Positions 1 to 9,253 of a stretch of 64,000 nucleotides of DNA are shown one piece after another (position 1 is the stretch's first letter; each line of letters opens with the position of its first letter). The DNA comes from Massilia sp. YIM B02443 (GTDB taxonomy: Bacteria; Pseudomonadota; Gammaproteobacteria; Burkholderiales; Burkholderiaceae_D), in the NCBI RefSeq assembly GCF_030411955.1, contig NZ_JASNRA010000001.1:372001-436000 (forward strand), read 5' to 3'. Made by a program: the position numbers and the translations under genes. The notes beneath the pieces were generated by a model. The model did no database searches and had not been told where the DNA came from. It saw only the letters and a list, made by a program, of their open reading frames with translations.

Positions 1-17
1 CCAGTATCCATGTTTTT

Positions 18-1127
18 TTATCCGCCAATATAGGACATTTCGACCCGGCGCGCGCCGGGCTCCATTGGCGCCATATCTGCCGTGCGCGTCTCGGAATAAC
101 GGTCGGCGCGGCCGCGCCACAGCTGGGCGATGGCGCTGCCGATCTCGAGGTCGTCGCGCCCTTCGCGCAGCAGCGCGCGCAGGTCGTGGCCGCGGGTGGC
201 GAACAGGCAGGTGTACAGCTTGCCCTCGGTCGACAGCCGCAGGCGCGAGCAGTCGCCGCAGAAGGCCTGGGTGACGCTCGAGATCATGCCGACTTCGCCG
301 TCGCCGTCGAGGTAGCGCCAGCGGGTGGCGGTTTCGCCGCTGTAGTTCGGGTTGAGCGGCGCCAGCGGCAATTCGGCCGCGATGCGGCGCACCACGTCGC
401 CCGACGGCACCACCTCGGCCATGTTCCAGCCGTTCGACGCGCCAACGTCCATGTATTCGATGAAGCGCAGGATGGTCGGCGAGCCCTTGAAGTGGCGCGC
501 CATCGGCAGGATCTGGTCGTCGTTGGTGCCGCCCTTGACCACCATGTTCACCTTCACCGGCCCCAGGCCGACGGCGTGGGCGGCGTCGATCCCGTGCAGC
601 ACGTCGGACACCGCAAAGTCGACGTCGTTCATGCGCTTGAACACGGCGTCGTCGAGCGCGTCGAGCGACACCGTCACGCGATCGAGACCGGCGTCTTTCA
701 ATGCCCGCGCCTTGCGCGCCAGGATCGAACCGTTGGTGGTGAGCGTGAGGTCGAGCGGACGGCCGCTCGGGGTCGGAAGCGCGCGCAGCATGGCGACCAG
801 GCGCTCCAGGTTCTTGCGCAGCAGCGGCTCGCCGCCGGTCAGGCGCAGCTTTTCGACGCCATGCGCCACGAACAGGCGCGCCACGCGCGTGATCTCCTCG
901 AACGACAGCAGGTCGCCGTGCGGCAGGTATTGGTAGTCCTTGTCGAACACTTCCTTCGGCATGCAATACACGCAACGGAAATTGCAGCGGTCGGTGACGG
1001 AAATGCGCAGGTCGTGCAAGGGACGGCCGAGCGCGTCGCTGAGCAGGCCGGTGGGCGCCGCCAGGGTTGCCGGAATTTTCATTGCCGGCGAGCGCAAGTC
1101 GTTGATCGGGATGATTTTTTCGGACAT
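18..1127 (-). CDS. moaA: GTP 3',8-cyclase MoaA
   Basis: Radical-SAM enzyme of the first step of molybdenum cofactor synthesis, converting GTP to 3',8-cyclo-GTP in the cytoplasm. The protein has 369 residues. The radical-SAM cluster motif CNFRCVYC lies at residues 48-55 with TGGEPLL downstream. The second cluster is marked by [10 protein letters not shown] and a further Cys in the C-terminal third. It ends in Gly-Gly, as MoaA proteins do. The N-terminus has about 35 poorly conserved residues, and an internal Met (MKIPATL) is an alternative start because no strong ribosome site precedes the first ATG. It lies downstream of the rne terminator and so probably has its own promoter. No other moa gene is in the window. 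Confidence 0.95.
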   Translation of the reverse strand: MSEKIIPINDLRSPAMKIPATLAAPTGLLSDALGRPLHDLRISVTDRCNFRCVYCMPKEVFDKDYQYLPHGDLLSFEEITRVARLFVAHGVEKLRLTGGEPLLRKNLERLVAMLRALPTPSGRPLDLTLTTNGSILARKARALKDAGLDRVTVSLDALDDAVFKRMNDVDFAVSDVLHGIDAAHAVGLGPVKVNMVVKGGTNDDQILPMARHFKGSPTILRFIEYMDVGASNGWNMAEVVPSGDVVRRIAAELPLAPLNPNYSGETATRWRYLDGDGEVGMISSVTQAFCGDCSRLRLSTEGKLYTCLFATRGHDLRALLREGRDDLEIGSAIAQLWRGRADRYSETRTADMAPMEPGARRVEMSYIGG

Positions 1128-1171
1128 TTCGTTACGATAGCACGGGCGCTGTTCGGCTGCCGGTGAAGAAC

Positions 1172-1198
1172 AAAAAAGGAAGCCGGCGGCTTCCTTTT
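1172..1198 (-). terminator. Rho-independent terminator after rne
   Basis: A hairpin with 9-bp arms (AAGGAAGCC / GGCTTCCTT, 1176-1184 and 1188-1196, loop of 3) is followed on the minus strand by a run of six T. It lies between the rne stop at 1254 and the moaA start at 1127, so it should end the rne transcript. The other strand also has a short T run, so it may act in both directions. Confidence 0.75.
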
Positions 1199-1253
1199 GG
1201 AGACAACTTGCGCCCGGCGTGCTGCCGGGCGCATTTGCGGACCTGCGCTGCTG

Positions 1254-4200
1254 TTACTGGCGGGTATCCACCTGGATCAGCGGCTCGTCCACCGGCGCTG
1301 CGACCGGCTTGCGGGCACGGCCGACGCGGCGTGGGGTGACCACCTGGGCTGCGGCTTCACGCGCCGCAGCCAGCTTTTCCGGATCGGTCGAGGCCAGTTG
1401 CAGACCGGCCTTGGACAGCATGTCGCTCAGGTCGGCAGGCGCTTCGACAGCGGCAGGAGCAGGGGCAGGAGCAGGAGCCGGAGCAGGAGCCGGAGCAGGT
1501 GCTGGCGCAGCCGACACGGCTGGCGCTGCTGCCGGAGCCGGTTCCACAGCGACGGCGGCAACAGGTTCCACCACCCGTGCAGCTTCGACAACCGGAGCCG
1601 GCTGGATTTCGGCAGCCTGGGCTAGCGGAGCAGCTTGCTCGACTGGCGCGGCGGCGACCGGCGCCGGTTCGGCGACGACCGCTGCAGCAGCAGGTGCAGC
1701 AACAGGTGCAGGTGCAGCAGCTTGCTCTGCAGCACGCGCAGCGGCGATCGACGCAGCAGTCGGGAACATGCCTTGGAACACGTTGTCCGCTGCCGGCGCG
1801 GCTGGCGCAGGTGCTGGAACAGCGGCAGCCATCGACGCCGCGGTCGGGAACGGCCATGGGCCCGGCTCGCCCTTCGCGTCGGCGTGGCGCGCCGGCTTGG
1901 CCTTGCCGGCTTTGGCGGCGGCAGCGACTTTCGCAGCTTCCTCATCCGCAACCGGCGTAAATGCCGGGGCGAACGCCGAAGCTTCCTCGTTACCGTCGAT
2001 CGCGTCGACGCCTTCCACACCGTCGCGGTCGCGGCGGTTGCGGTTGCGGCCGCCGCGGCGGCGGCGGCGGCGCGGCTCGTCGCCCTCGGCCTCGCTTTCT
2101 TCACCGTTCGGGCCGATCGTGGTGACCGACTTGACGACTTGCTGCACGACTTCCTGGGTGCCTTCCGGACCGCTGGTGGTCACGGCGACGGTGGCGCTGG
2201 CCACCGTCTGGGTGACGTTGACTTCGTCCAGCTTGGCTTCGATCGCCTGCGTGGTGCGCTCATGGCGTTCGGTGCGCTCGCGCGGCTGGCGCGGCTGGCG
2301 TTCCTTGCGCTCGCCACGTTCGGCACGTTCCGGACGCTCGCCGCCTTCGACGCGCGGTGCGGCCTCGGCCTGCTCGCGCGGCTCGCGGCCTTCACGCGGC
2401 TGGCGTGGCGGACGCGGCTGGCGCGGCGGACGGCCTTCGCTTTCCGGCGCCTTGGCGACGTCCTCGGTCAGCGCGGTCTTGGCGACGGGTTCACGTTCTT
2501 CACGCTCGCGGCCGCCTTCGCGGTTGCCTTCGCGGTTGCCTTGTTTAGGACCACGGCCGTTCTGGCCATTCTGACCGCCACGGCCGTTGCGCTGGCCGCG
2601 GCCATTGCGTTCTGCAGCGGCAGGAGCGGCCGGCTTTTCAGTCACGACCGGTGCCGGAGCCGGCGCCGCTTCTTCCGGTGCACCCATGAAGAAGTCGCGC
2701 AGGCGGGCGAAGAAGCCCTTCGGCGCCGGGGCCGGTGCCGGCGCGGCCGCTGCAGGAGCGACGGCTTCGACCGGCTTGGCCTTGGCCGCTTCGCTGCGGT
2801 CCACCATCGGGGCCGGCTGGGCCGGGGTGATGGTCTTGACCACGGCTTCCTGGCGCGGTTTCTGTTCTTCCTTCTGGCGCTTGGCGTACGCCATGTCGGT
2901 GTCGGCCGATTCCGCCATGGTGTAGCTGGCGTGGGCGTCTTCCAGGCGCGGATCGTCGTGCTTGATGCGCTCGAGCTTGTAGTGCGGGGTGTCCAGATGC
3001 TTGTTCGGGATCAGGATCACGGTGATGCGGTGGCGGTTCTCGATCTTGAGCACTTCGCCGCGCTTTTCATTCAGCAGGAACGCTGCGACGTCGACCGGCA
3101 CCTGCACGTGGATCGCGGCCGAGTTTTCCTTCATCGCCTCTTCCTGGATGATGCGCAGGACTTGCAGGGCCGAGGATTCGGTATCGCGGATGTGACCGGT
3201 GCCCGAGCAGCGCGGGCAGGTCACGTGCGAGCCTTCCGACAGCGACGGACGCAGGCGCTGGCGCGACAGTTCCATCAGGCCGAAGCGGGAAATCTTGCCC
3301 ATCTGGACGCGGGCGCGGTCATGGTGCAGGGCGTCCTTCAGGCGCTGCTCGACTTCGCGCTGGTTCTTGGCCACTTCCATGTCGATGAAGTCGATCACGA
3401 TCAGGCCGCCCAGGTCGCGCAGGCGCAGTTGGCGGGCCACTTCGTCGGCCGCTTCGCAGTTGGTGTTGAAGGCGGTGGTCTCGATGTCCGAGCCGCGCGT
3501 GGCGCGCGCCGAGTTGACGTCGATCGACACCAGCGCTTCGGTGTGGTCGATCACGATCGCGCCGCCCGATGGCAGCGGCACGGTGCGCGCGTAGGCGGTT
3601 TCGATCTGGTGTTCGATCTGGAAACGCGAGAACAGCGGCACGTCGTCGCTGTAGCGCTTCACGCGGTGCGCCATGTCGGGCATCACGTGGCTCATGAACT
3701 GCTGGGCCTGGTCGTAGATCTCGTCGGTGTCGATCAGGACTTCGCCGATGTCGGGCTGGAAGTAATCGCGGATGGCGCGGATCACGAGCGACGATTCCTG
3801 GTAGATCAGGAAGGCGCCGGCGGCCGACTTGCCGGCGCCTTCGATCGCGCGCCACAGCTGCATCAGGTAGTTCAAGTCCCACTGCAGTTCTTCGACGGTA
3901 CGGCCGATGCCGGCGGTGCGGGCGATCACCGACATGCCTTGCGGCAGGTCGAGCTTGTCCATGGTTTCGCGCAGTTCCTGGCGTTCTTCGCCTTCGACCC
4001 GGCGCGACACGCCGCCGCCGCGCGGATTGTTCGGCATCAAGACCAGGTAGCGGCCGGCCAGCGAGATGAACGAGGTCAGGGCCGCGCCCTTGTTGCCGCG
4101 TTCCTCTTTCTCGACCTGGACCATGATTTCCTGGCCTTCGCGCAGCGCTTCCTTGATGGTGCAGTTGCGCACGTCGACGCCGTCACGGAAATACGAGCGG

Positions 4201-4421
4201 GCGACTTCTTTGAAGGGGAGGAATCCGTGGCGGTCTTCGCCGTAGGAGACGAAGCAGGCTTCGAGGGAGGGTTCGATGCGGGTGATGACACCCTTGTAGA
4301 TATTCGACTTGCGTTGCTCGCGACCGGCGGTCTCGATATCGATGTCGATCAGTTTCTGGCCGTCGACAATCGCTACGCGCAGCTCCTCTTGCTGCGTAGC
4401 GTTAAACAACATACGTTTCAT
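1254..4421 (-). CDS. rne: Ribonuclease E
   Basis: Endoribonuclease that processes rRNA and tRNA, starts mRNA decay and scaffolds the degradosome. The protein has 1055 residues, the full-length RNase E class rather than the shorter RNase G. In order there is an S1 RNA-binding domain (about 38-120), the catalytic DNase I-like region with [12 protein letters not shown] (near 300) and VIDFIDM (near 345) carrying the metal-binding Asp residues, and the Zn-link CPRCSGTGH (near 405). A long low-complexity tail of Arg-rich and Ala/Pro-rich tracts follows. [10 protein letters not shown], just after the catalytic half, could be the amphipathic membrane-anchoring helix (inference). GGAG lies 9 bases before the ATG. 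It is divergent from rluC, as in E. coli. Confidence 0.96.
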   Translation of the reverse strand: MKRMLFNATQQEELRVAIVDGQKLIDIDIETAGREQRKSNIYKGVITRIEPSLEACFVSYGEDRHGFLPFKEVARSYFRDGVDVRNCTIKEALREGQEIMVQVEKEERGNKGAALTSFISLAGRYLVLMPNNPRGGGVSRRVEGEERQELRETMDKLDLPQGMSVIARTAGIGRTVEELQWDLNYLMQLWRAIEGAGKSAAGAFLIYQESSLVIRAIRDYFQPDIGEVLIDTDEIYDQAQQFMSHVMPDMAHRVKRYSDDVPLFSRFQIEHQIETAYARTVPLPSGGAIVIDHTEALVSIDVNSARATRGSDIETTAFNTNCEAADEVARQLRLRDLGGLIVIDFIDMEVAKNQREVEQRLKDALHHDRARVQMGKISRFGLMELSRQRLRPSLSEGSHVTCPRCSGTGHIRDTESSALQVLRIIQEEAMKENSAAIHVQVPVDVAAFLLNEKRGEVLKIENRHRITVILIPNKHLDTPHYKLERIKHDDPRLEDAHASYTMAESADTDMAYAKRQKEEQKPRQEAVVKTITPAQPAPMVDRSEAAKAKPVEAVAPAAAAPAPAPAPKGFFARLRDFFMGAPEEAAPAPAPVVTEKPAAPAAAERNGRGQRNGRGGQNGQNGRGPKQGNREGNREGGREREEREPVAKTALTEDVAKAPESEGRPPRQPRPPRQPREGREPREQAEAAPRVEGGERPERAERGERKERQPRQPRERTERHERTTQAIEAKLDEVNVTQTVASATVAVTTSGPEGTQEVVQQVVKSVTTIGPNGEESEAEGDEPRRRRRRGGRNRNRRDRDGVEGVDAIDGNEEASAFAPAFTPVADEEAAKVAAAAKAGKAKPARHADAKGEPGPWPFPTAASMAAAVPAPAPAAPAADNVFQGMFPTAASIAAARAAEQAAAPAPVAAPAAAAVVAEPAPVAAAPVEQAAPLAQAAEIQPAPVVEAARVVEPVAAVAVEPAPAAAPAVSAAPAPAPAPAPAPAPAPAPAAVEAPADLSDMLSKAGLQLASTDPEKLAAAREAAAQVVTPRRVGRARKPVAAPVDEPLIQVDTRQ
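1456..1512. repeat. Ala-Pro coding hexanucleotide repeat in rne
   Basis: A run of imperfect 6-bp units (GCAGGA / GCCGGA on the plus strand) encodes about eight Ala-Pro dipeptides near the C-terminus of RNase E on the minus strand. Repeats of this kind are prone to slippage in multiples of two codons. The reading frame is intact here. Confidence 0.7.
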
Positions 4422-5087
4422 TTTTATAAACTCCGCGACCCGTGGGCCGTGTGATGGCCGCCCTTGCGGGCGGCGCAGCTACAGGGATGTACGCGGGGAA
4501 GGGAGCGAAGGAGGGGGTATGCCCGGGCGTGCGGCACGGCGACGCGAAAGCGTCGCTGCCGCCACGGGGCGCAAATGGGGCCGAACGTCATTGCCATGCA
4601 CGCCGCGACCTGCACTGGCCGCCTGCCACCACGTTGGGGTTGGCACAGCGGAGCGAGGGGGTGTGCAACAACTAATCCGGCCGATGCCAGCGAACATCCA
4701 GGACCTGGAGGCGATCAGACAGCCTTGCTTCAGGTCTTCAGGATGGTCCTGCATCAGGTCGGACGAAACCGACAAGCGTTATCGACACCATCAACCGGCG
4801 AGCAGTCTTATGAACATGCTTGCCGGTACTTATCCTTACGAATCCAAACAATCCAATCCTGCATCATTGCGCGCAACCCGATTACAACTGCAGGTGCAAC
4901 CCTGATTCGCGCAAGGATGTGCGTACACGTTTTTCTCCATCGAATTTGCACTCCGGCGGGGCCGATGGAGCGCGCCCCTGTGTAAAATATCGTTTTAATT
5001 CTTACACCAGCAGAGGTTTGACCGCCGCCTGTCGATTATATATTCAAAATGAAGGACTTAGAGAGAATTTCTGGGAAGACAGAGAGA
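4422..5087. promoter_or_regulatory. Long rne/rluC intergenic region with rne leader hairpin
   Basis: This 666-bp divergent spacer has no convincing gene on either strand. A strong hairpin, GCCGCCC-TTGC-GGGCGGC at 4457-4474, would lie in the rne mRNA about 36 bases before its start codon. E. coli rne has a long structured leader through which RNase E controls its own mRNA, so a similar role here is inferred from position and structure. Near rluC the DNA becomes AT-rich, with GTGTAA (4980-4985) and TTACAC (5002-5007) forming an inverted repeat around a promoter-like stretch. The remainder shows no feature I can name. Confidence 0.5.
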
Positions 5088-6068
5088 ATGGCAAAGCAAA
5101 ATGATGGGCTTCCCCCTTCATCCCCACAGGCATTGCAGGCGCAGTTCGTCACAATTGACGAAGAAGAAGCCGGCCAGCGCATTGATAATTATCTGTTGCG
5201 CGTATGTAAAGGTGTGCCGAAGAGCCATATCTACCGCATCCTGCGTTCGGGCGAGGTGCGCGTCAACAAGGGACGCATCGACCAGTTGTACCGGCTCGCC
5301 GCCGGCGACCTGGTGCGCATCCCGCCGATTCGGATTGCCGAAAAAACAACACAGCAGGCAGCCCCGGGTGCCGAATTCGAGGTCGTGTTCGAGGATGCGC
5401 ACCTGCTGGTCATCAACAAGCCGGCCGGCGTCGCCGTGCATGGCGGCTCGGGCGTGTCGTATGGCGTAATCGAGCAACTGCGCGCCGCGCGGCCGCAGGC
5501 CAAGTTCCTGGAACTGGTGCACCGGCTCGACCGCGAGACGTCCGGCCTGCTGCTGATCGGCAAGAAACGCAGCGCACTGACCAACCTGCACGACCAGATG
5601 CGCGACGGCACCACCGACAAGCGCTATTTCGCGGCCGTCCACGGCGACTGGCACAACAAGCGCCAGCACGTGAAACTGCCGCTGCATAAATACACGACTG
5701 CCGATGGCGAAAAGCGGGTGGTGGTGCAGGCCGGCGGCCAGGAAGCGCACACCATTTTCAACTTGTTGCGCAAGTGGCAAGACTTCGCCCTGCTCGAAGC
5801 CGAGCTGAAGACCGGCCGCACACACCAGATCCGGGTGCACCTGGCATCCAGCGGCTTCCCGATCCTGGGCGACGAGAAATACGGCGACTTCCCGCTCAAC
5901 AAGCAGTTGCAGAAGGCGGGCGAGGGTCGTGGCGCGCTCAAGCGCATGTTCCTGCATGCGCACCAGATCACGTTCACCCATCCGGACAGCGGCGAGCGGA
6001 TGACCTTGCGGGCGCCGATGCCGGCCGAATGCGAGCGATTCTTGGTAAGCTTGGGGCGCCCGGCGTAG
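5088..6068 (+). CDS. rluC: 23S rRNA pseudouridine synthase RluC
   Basis: Makes pseudouridine at positions 955, 2504 and 2580 (E. coli numbering) of 23S rRNA. The protein has 326 residues. An N-terminal S4 RNA-binding domain (about 27-85) precedes the RluA-family catalytic domain, where HRLDRETSG carries the catalytic Asp (residue 148) and GRTHQIRVH is the conserved later motif. I chose the ATG at 5088 because it follows the purine-rich AGACAGAGAGA; the in-frame ATG at 5049 has no ribosome site and adds 13 non-conserved residues. The stop codon lies in the first unit of a 15-bp tandem repeat. The rluC then phosphatase order is usual in Burkholderiales. Confidence 0.93.
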   Translation: MAKQNDGLPPSSPQALQAQFVTIDEEEAGQRIDNYLLRVCKGVPKSHIYRILRSGEVRVNKGRIDQLYRLAAGDLVRIPPIRIAEKTTQQAAPGAEFEVVFEDAHLLVINKPAGVAVHGGSGVSYGVIEQLRAARPQAKFLELVHRLDRETSGLLLIGKKRSALTNLHDQMRDGTTDKRYFAAVHGDWHNKRQHVKLPLHKYTTADGEKRVVVQAGGQEAHTIFNLLRKWQDFALLEAELKTGRTHQIRVHLASSGFPILGDEKYGDFPLNKQLQKAGEGRGALKRMFLHAHQITFTHPDSGERMTLRAPMPAECERFLVSLGRPA

Positions 6069-6097
6069 GGGCGCCCGGCGTAGGGGCGCCCGACGTA
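6053..6097. repeat. 15-bp tandem repeat, three copies, over the rluC stop
   Basis: The unit GGGGCGCCCGGCGTA occurs three times in direct succession (6053-6067, 6068-6082, 6083-6097); the third copy has one change. The first copy holds the last codons of rluC and the TA of its stop. Each unit also contains the palindrome GGGCGCCC. Confidence 0.9.
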
Positions 6098-6173
6098 GGG
6101 CCACTTGTCGCGTAAGCGATGCTCGCGTGACCATTCAATAATAGGGGACCGGCGGCACGACCGCCGTTAGATA

Positions 6174-6833
6174 ATGCCAAGAAAACAATTTGACCTGATC
6201 GTGTTCGACTGGGACGGCACGCTAATGGACAGCACTGCCGCCATCGTGCGCTGCATCCAGTCGGCGGCGCGCGACCTGAGCCTGCCGGTGCCGAGCGACG
6301 CCTCGGCGGCGCACGTCATCGGCCTCGGCCTGTCGGAAGCGATGCAGGCGGTGATGCCCGATATCGCCCCGAGCATGTATCCGCGCATGGTCGAACGCTA
6401 CCGCTATCACTTCCTGACCAAGGATCATGAACTGGTGCTGTTCAACGGCGTTCGCGAGATGTTGGCCGATCTTGCCGGAGAGGGCTATTTCCTGGCGGTG
6501 GCCACCGGCAAGAGCCGGGTCGGCCTCAACCGGGCGCTGAACGCGACCGGCCTGCTGTCGACCTTCGACGCTACCCGTTGTGCCGATGAGACATTCTCCA
6601 AGCCCCATCCGGCCATGCTGCAGGAGCTGACCCGCGAGCTCGGCCAGGACTTGCGCCGCACCGTCATGATCGGCGACACCACCCACGACCTGATGATGGC
6701 CAACAATGCCGGCGCCCATGGCGTAGCGGTCGAGTTCGGCGCGCATCCGGTGGCGCAGCTGCAAGCCTGCCGACCGCTGTTTTCGGCCCGTTCGATCCCC
6801 GAGCTGCATGCCTGGCTGCTCGAAAACGCCTGA
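6174..6833 (+). CDS. HAD-superfamily phosphatase, Gph-like
   Basis: Haloacid-dehalogenase hydrolase of the phosphoglycolate phosphatase-like group, 219 residues. Motif I is FDWDGTLMDS near the N-terminus with the nucleophilic Asp. Motif II is in VATGKSR, the conserved Lys is in FSKPHP, and motif III is GDTTHDLMMANNAG. A helical cap domain lies between motifs I and II. The substrate cannot be read from sequence; phosphoglycolate is only the family default. It follows rluC by 105 bp and precedes the Rieske gene by 13 bp, so it is probably co-transcribed with the Rieske and SppA genes. Confidence 0.85.
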   Translation: MPRKQFDLIVFDWDGTLMDSTAAIVRCIQSAARDLSLPVPSDASAAHVIGLGLSEAMQAVMPDIAPSMYPRMVERYRYHFLTKDHELVLFNGVREMLADLAGEGYFLAVATGKSRVGLNRALNATGLLSTFDATRCADETFSKPHPAMLQELTRELGQDLRRTVMIGDTTHDLMMANNAGAHGVAVEFGAHPVAQLQACRPLFSARSIPELHAWLLENA

Positions 6834-6846
6834 TGCGTATTCCTCG

Positions 6847-7224
6847 ATGAATGCAGAAGCGGGCCTGTTCGTGTGCGATGGCGGCGACTTGCAGGATGGC
6901 GGCAAGGGCGTGCGGTTTCCCGTGCGCGCCTTCGGCCAGGCCGCGACCGGCTTCGTGGTGCGCTACCAGGGAAAAGCGTATGGCTACCTGAACCGCTGCG
7001 CCCACGTTCCGGTCGAGCTCGATTGGAAGGAGGGGCATTTTTTCGAGTCCAGCGGCACGACCCTGATGTGCGCCACCCATGGCGCCGTCTACGCGCCCGA
7101 AAGCGGCCGCTGCACCGGCGGTCCGTGCCGCGGCGGGCGCCTGCATCCGATCGCCGTGCACGAAACCGAGGGCAGGATATACTGGGTGCCTGACGGACAG
7201 TTCCAGCCAATTTGCCGGAAATGA
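6847..7224 (+). CDS. Rieske [2Fe-2S] domain protein
   Basis: Small single-domain ferredoxin-like protein of 125 residues. The Rieske ligands appear as CAH (in LNRCAHVPVELDW) and CATH (in LMCATHGAVY), with typical spacing, followed by the GRCTGGPCRGGRL loop. No signal peptide or membrane segment is visible, so a cytoplasmic electron-transfer role is inferred. I chose the ATG at 6847, just after the phosphatase stop, over an upstream in-frame ATG at 6808 that lies inside that gene. It sits in the cluster ending with SppA. The partner enzyme is unknown. Confidence 0.85.
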   Translation: MNAEAGLFVCDGGDLQDGGKGVRFPVRAFGQAATGFVVRYQGKAYGYLNRCAHVPVELDWKEGHFFESSGTTLMCATHGAVYAPESGRCTGGPCRGGRLHPIAVHETEGRIYWVPDGQFQPICRK

Positions 7225-7256
7225 GCGTCCGTCGCTTTTGACCATCCACGGACTTT

Positions 7257-8270
7257 ATGAGTGACCATACCGGCATTGACCATCCTGGCGATCATCCATC
7301 CGAGCACCGCCTCGCGTCCAACCCGACGGTGAGCAACTGGGAACGCGAAACCCTCGAAAAACTGGTGTTCGCCACCGTCCAGGAGCGGCGCGCCGCGCGC
7401 CGCTGGAGCATTTTCTTCAAACTCAGTTTCCTGACCGTGGCGCTGCTGGCGCTGTGGGCCTATTACGACTTCAACTTCGCCAGCACCGACTCCGAAAACC
7501 TGGGCCGTCACACGGCGCTGATCGAAATTAACGGCGAGATCGAAGCAGAAGGCAGCGGCGCGGCCGATACCGTGATCCCGTCGCTGAACAAGGCGTTCTC
7601 GGACCCCGGCTCGGCGGCGGTGGTGCTGCGCATCGACAGCCCCGGCGGCAGCCCGGTGCAGGCCGGCATCATCGTCGACGAAATCCAGCGCCTCAAGCGC
7701 GGCTATCCGGACAAGCCGCTGTACGTGGTGGTGGACGAGATCTGCGCCTCGGGCGGCTACTACATCGCGTCGGCGGCCGACCGCATCTACGTCAACAAGG
7801 CTTCGATCGTCGGCTCGGTCGGGGTGCTGATGGACAGCTTCGGCTTCACCGGCACCATGGAAAAGCTGGGCATCGAGCGGCGCCTGATGACGGCCGGCGA
7901 GAACAAGGGTTTTCTTGACCCGTTCAGCCCGCAATCCGACAAGCACAAGCAGCACGCCCAGGCGATGCTCAACGAGATCCACCAGCAATTCATCGCGGTG
8001 GTGCGCGCCGGCCGCGGCAAGCGCCTGAAGGAAACTCCGGAAACCTTCTCCGGCCTGTACTGGACCGGCGCCAGGGCGGTCGACATGGGCCTGGCCGACG
8101 CCTTCGGCACCGTGGACACGGTAGCGCGCGACATCGTCAAGGCCGAGGACATCGTCGACTATACGGCGCACGAAAATCTGCCGGAACGGGTGCTGAAGAA
8201 ATTCGGCGCCGCGGTGGGCGAGAGCGCGGTCAAGGCGGCCTATCACGGCGCGGTGCCCACCTTGCGCTGA
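7257..8270 (+). CDS. sppA: Signal peptide peptidase, S49 family (SppA-like)
   Basis: Membrane-anchored serine peptidase that degrades cleaved signal peptides. The protein has 337 residues, the short single-domain form rather than the 600-residue E. coli tandem form. One membrane segment lies near residues 50-68 after a cytoplasmic N-terminus. The nucleophilic Ser is in EICASGGYYIAS, and the general-base Lys is probably the one in GENKGFLDPF, giving the Ser/Lys dyad of S49 peptidases. It follows the Rieske gene by 32 bp and ends the cluster; an independent small-RNA-like unit follows. Confidence 0.9.
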   Translation: MSDHTGIDHPGDHPSEHRLASNPTVSNWERETLEKLVFATVQERRAARRWSIFFKLSFLTVALLALWAYYDFNFASTDSENLGRHTALIEINGEIEAEGSGAADTVIPSLNKAFSDPGSAAVVLRIDSPGGSPVQAGIIVDEIQRLKRGYPDKPLYVVVDEICASGGYYIASAADRIYVNKASIVGSVGVLMDSFGFTGTMEKLGIERRLMTAGENKGFLDPFSPQSDKHKQHAQAMLNEIHQQFIAVVRAGRGKRLKETPETFSGLYWTGARAVDMGLADAFGTVDTVARDIVKAEDIVDYTAHENLPERVLKKFGAAVGESAVKAAYHGAVPTLR

Positions 8271-8346
8271 AGACGCTTATATGGCGTAAGCTTGGTCTGT
8301 GCGACATTGCCCAGCAATTATTTTCCAGGTTTTCTTGAACCAGGTC

Positions 8347-8374
8347 TTGAACTATGCAGACAGTAGACTATAGT
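8347..8374 (+). promoter_or_regulatory. Sigma-70-type promoter for candidate sRNA
   Basis: TTGAAC (8347-8352), a 16-bp spacer, then TATAGT (8369-8374), both close to the housekeeping consensus. A second CCAGGT-TTCTTGAAC-like copy lies just upstream, forming a short direct repeat. No open reading frame with a ribosome site starts downstream. Transcription would begin near 8381, at the base of the first hairpin. Confidence 0.6.
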
Positions 8375-8379
8375 GAACA

Positions 8380-8556
8380 CCGTAGCCGCTGCCGCAGCGG
8401 CCACGCGGGGCAAGTCCCCGCAGGCCCGGACGGGAAACGCTAGCCGCCGCACCGCGGTGCGGCTTTCGAGAGAATTCCATTCCTCACAGTTGTGCATTCC
8501 CCGGACGGTACCCTCCAGCGGGAACGAAAACGACGGCCTCGGCCGTCGTTTTCATT
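8380..8556 (+). ncRNA. Candidate structured small RNA, about 175 nt
   Basis: The stretch between a good promoter and an intrinsic terminator is dense in stable hairpins and has no credible gene. Stems are GCCGCTG-CCG-CAGCGGC (8385-8401), GCGGGG-CAAGT-CCCCGC (8405-8421) and the 18-bp perfect palindrome GCCGCACCGCGGTGCGGC (8446-8463). A partly unpaired stretch follows and then the terminator stem. CCCGGACGG occurs twice, near 8424 and 8490. The size is close to 6S RNA, but I could not fit the 6S fold or its conserved bubble, and it is not SRP RNA, RNase P RNA or tmRNA. Identity is unknown; expression is inferred. Confidence 0.5.
8527..8556 (+). terminator. Rho-independent terminator of candidate sRNA
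   Basis: A perfect palindrome (AAAACGACGGCC, 2-base loop, GGCCGTCGTTTT) at 8527-8552 followed by CATTT. It lies between the plus-strand RNA candidate and the convergent minus-strand gene ending at 8609. Because both arms end in A/T runs it could serve both. Confidence 0.8.
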
Positions 8557-8608
8557 TGGCAGCGTCCTTTTCATTCGTGGCGGCGTCGGTCGGACGCCGG
8601 CCGTGATC

Positions 8609-9004
8609 TCAGTTGCAGGCGCCGCACTGCTGGACGTCGCCATCCGCGGCCGGACGCGGCTGGGCGTCAGGCGCGCACAGCGGCGCCGAGTCCGGTACCG
8701 GCGCCGCCATCGGCGGCTGCCACATGGTCGGCTGGCGCAGCGGCGGCAGTTCTTCGTGCTGCGCGAAGCCGCCGCACTCGAGCCACATCTGGTGCTCGCG
8801 CTGGATGCGGTCGAACCAGGCGCTGCGTCGCGGCTGCGGTTCGCATTGCGGCGCCGGCGCCGACGGGATTGAGCCGCCGCGCCAGCGCGCCAGCGCCAGC
8901 CGGGTCGGGAACAATGCCGCATGGTCCTTGGCGAGACGCTGGCGCGCGCACAACGCATCCAGATCGAGGGGCTTTCCATTTGCAGTATCGAGATGATCGT
9001 TCAC
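8609..9004 (-). CDS. Hypothetical Pro/Ala-rich protein
   Basis: I do not recognise this 131-residue protein. It begins at GTG with AACAGGAAATACC upstream, a good ribosome site, which supports it as a real gene. The middle (about 35-80) has several Trp residues and an amphipathic look (FDRIQREHQMWLECGGF). The rest is rich in Pro, Ala and Gln. It ends with a Cys pair (QQCGAC). No signal peptide or membrane segment is seen. It stands alone, convergent with the candidate small RNA. A 12-bp repeat array and an inverted repeat lie upstream. Confidence 0.55.
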   Translation of the reverse strand: MNDHLDTANGKPLDLDALCARQRLAKDHAALFPTRLALARWRGGSIPSAPAPQCEPQPRRSAWFDRIQREHQMWLECGGFAQHEELPPLRQPTMWQPPMAAPVPDSAPLCAPDAQPRPAADGDVQQCGACN

Positions 9005-9030
9005 GGTATTTCCTGTTCTCTGGCTAAGCG

Positions 9031-9087
9031 GATGGCTTACGCGGTGTCTTACTCGCTGTCTTACCCGGTGTCTTACTATTTAGTAAG
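9031..9087. repeat. 12-bp tandem repeats and inverted repeat
   Basis: Four units with a 12-bp period end in CTTAC: GATGGCTTAC (9031), GGTGTCTTAC (9043), GCTGTCTTAC (9055), GGTGTCTTAC (9067). The last overlaps the inverted repeat CTTACTA-TT-TAGTAAG (9072-9087). The array begins 27 bp upstream of the minus-strand gene starting at 9004 and could be a regulator-binding array; no regulator is identified. Confidence 0.6.
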
Positions 9088-9253
9088 GAATTCGCTGTTC
9101 GGTTAGGCGGATTCCTAATGTGTTGAAGTCTATCAATCGGAAACCAGTGAGGTTTGACGCTGCGCAAACGAGCGCATGGCTGCGATCCCAACAGTTTTGA
9201 TGGGTAAACCCGCGACTTTCACCGAACCGGCCCTTCTGATACAGTCTCGGCCC

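Noticed and set aside
1635-4454. A 939-codon open frame on the plus strand opposite rne
   Set aside because: It is Arg/Ala/Leu/His-rich with no domain, and lies antisense to an unmistakable RNase E. Long antisense frames are normal in high-GC DNA.
8380-8556. Assignment of the candidate small RNA as 6S RNA
   Set aside because: The length fits, but the closing stem between the two ends and the central bubble sequence were not found.
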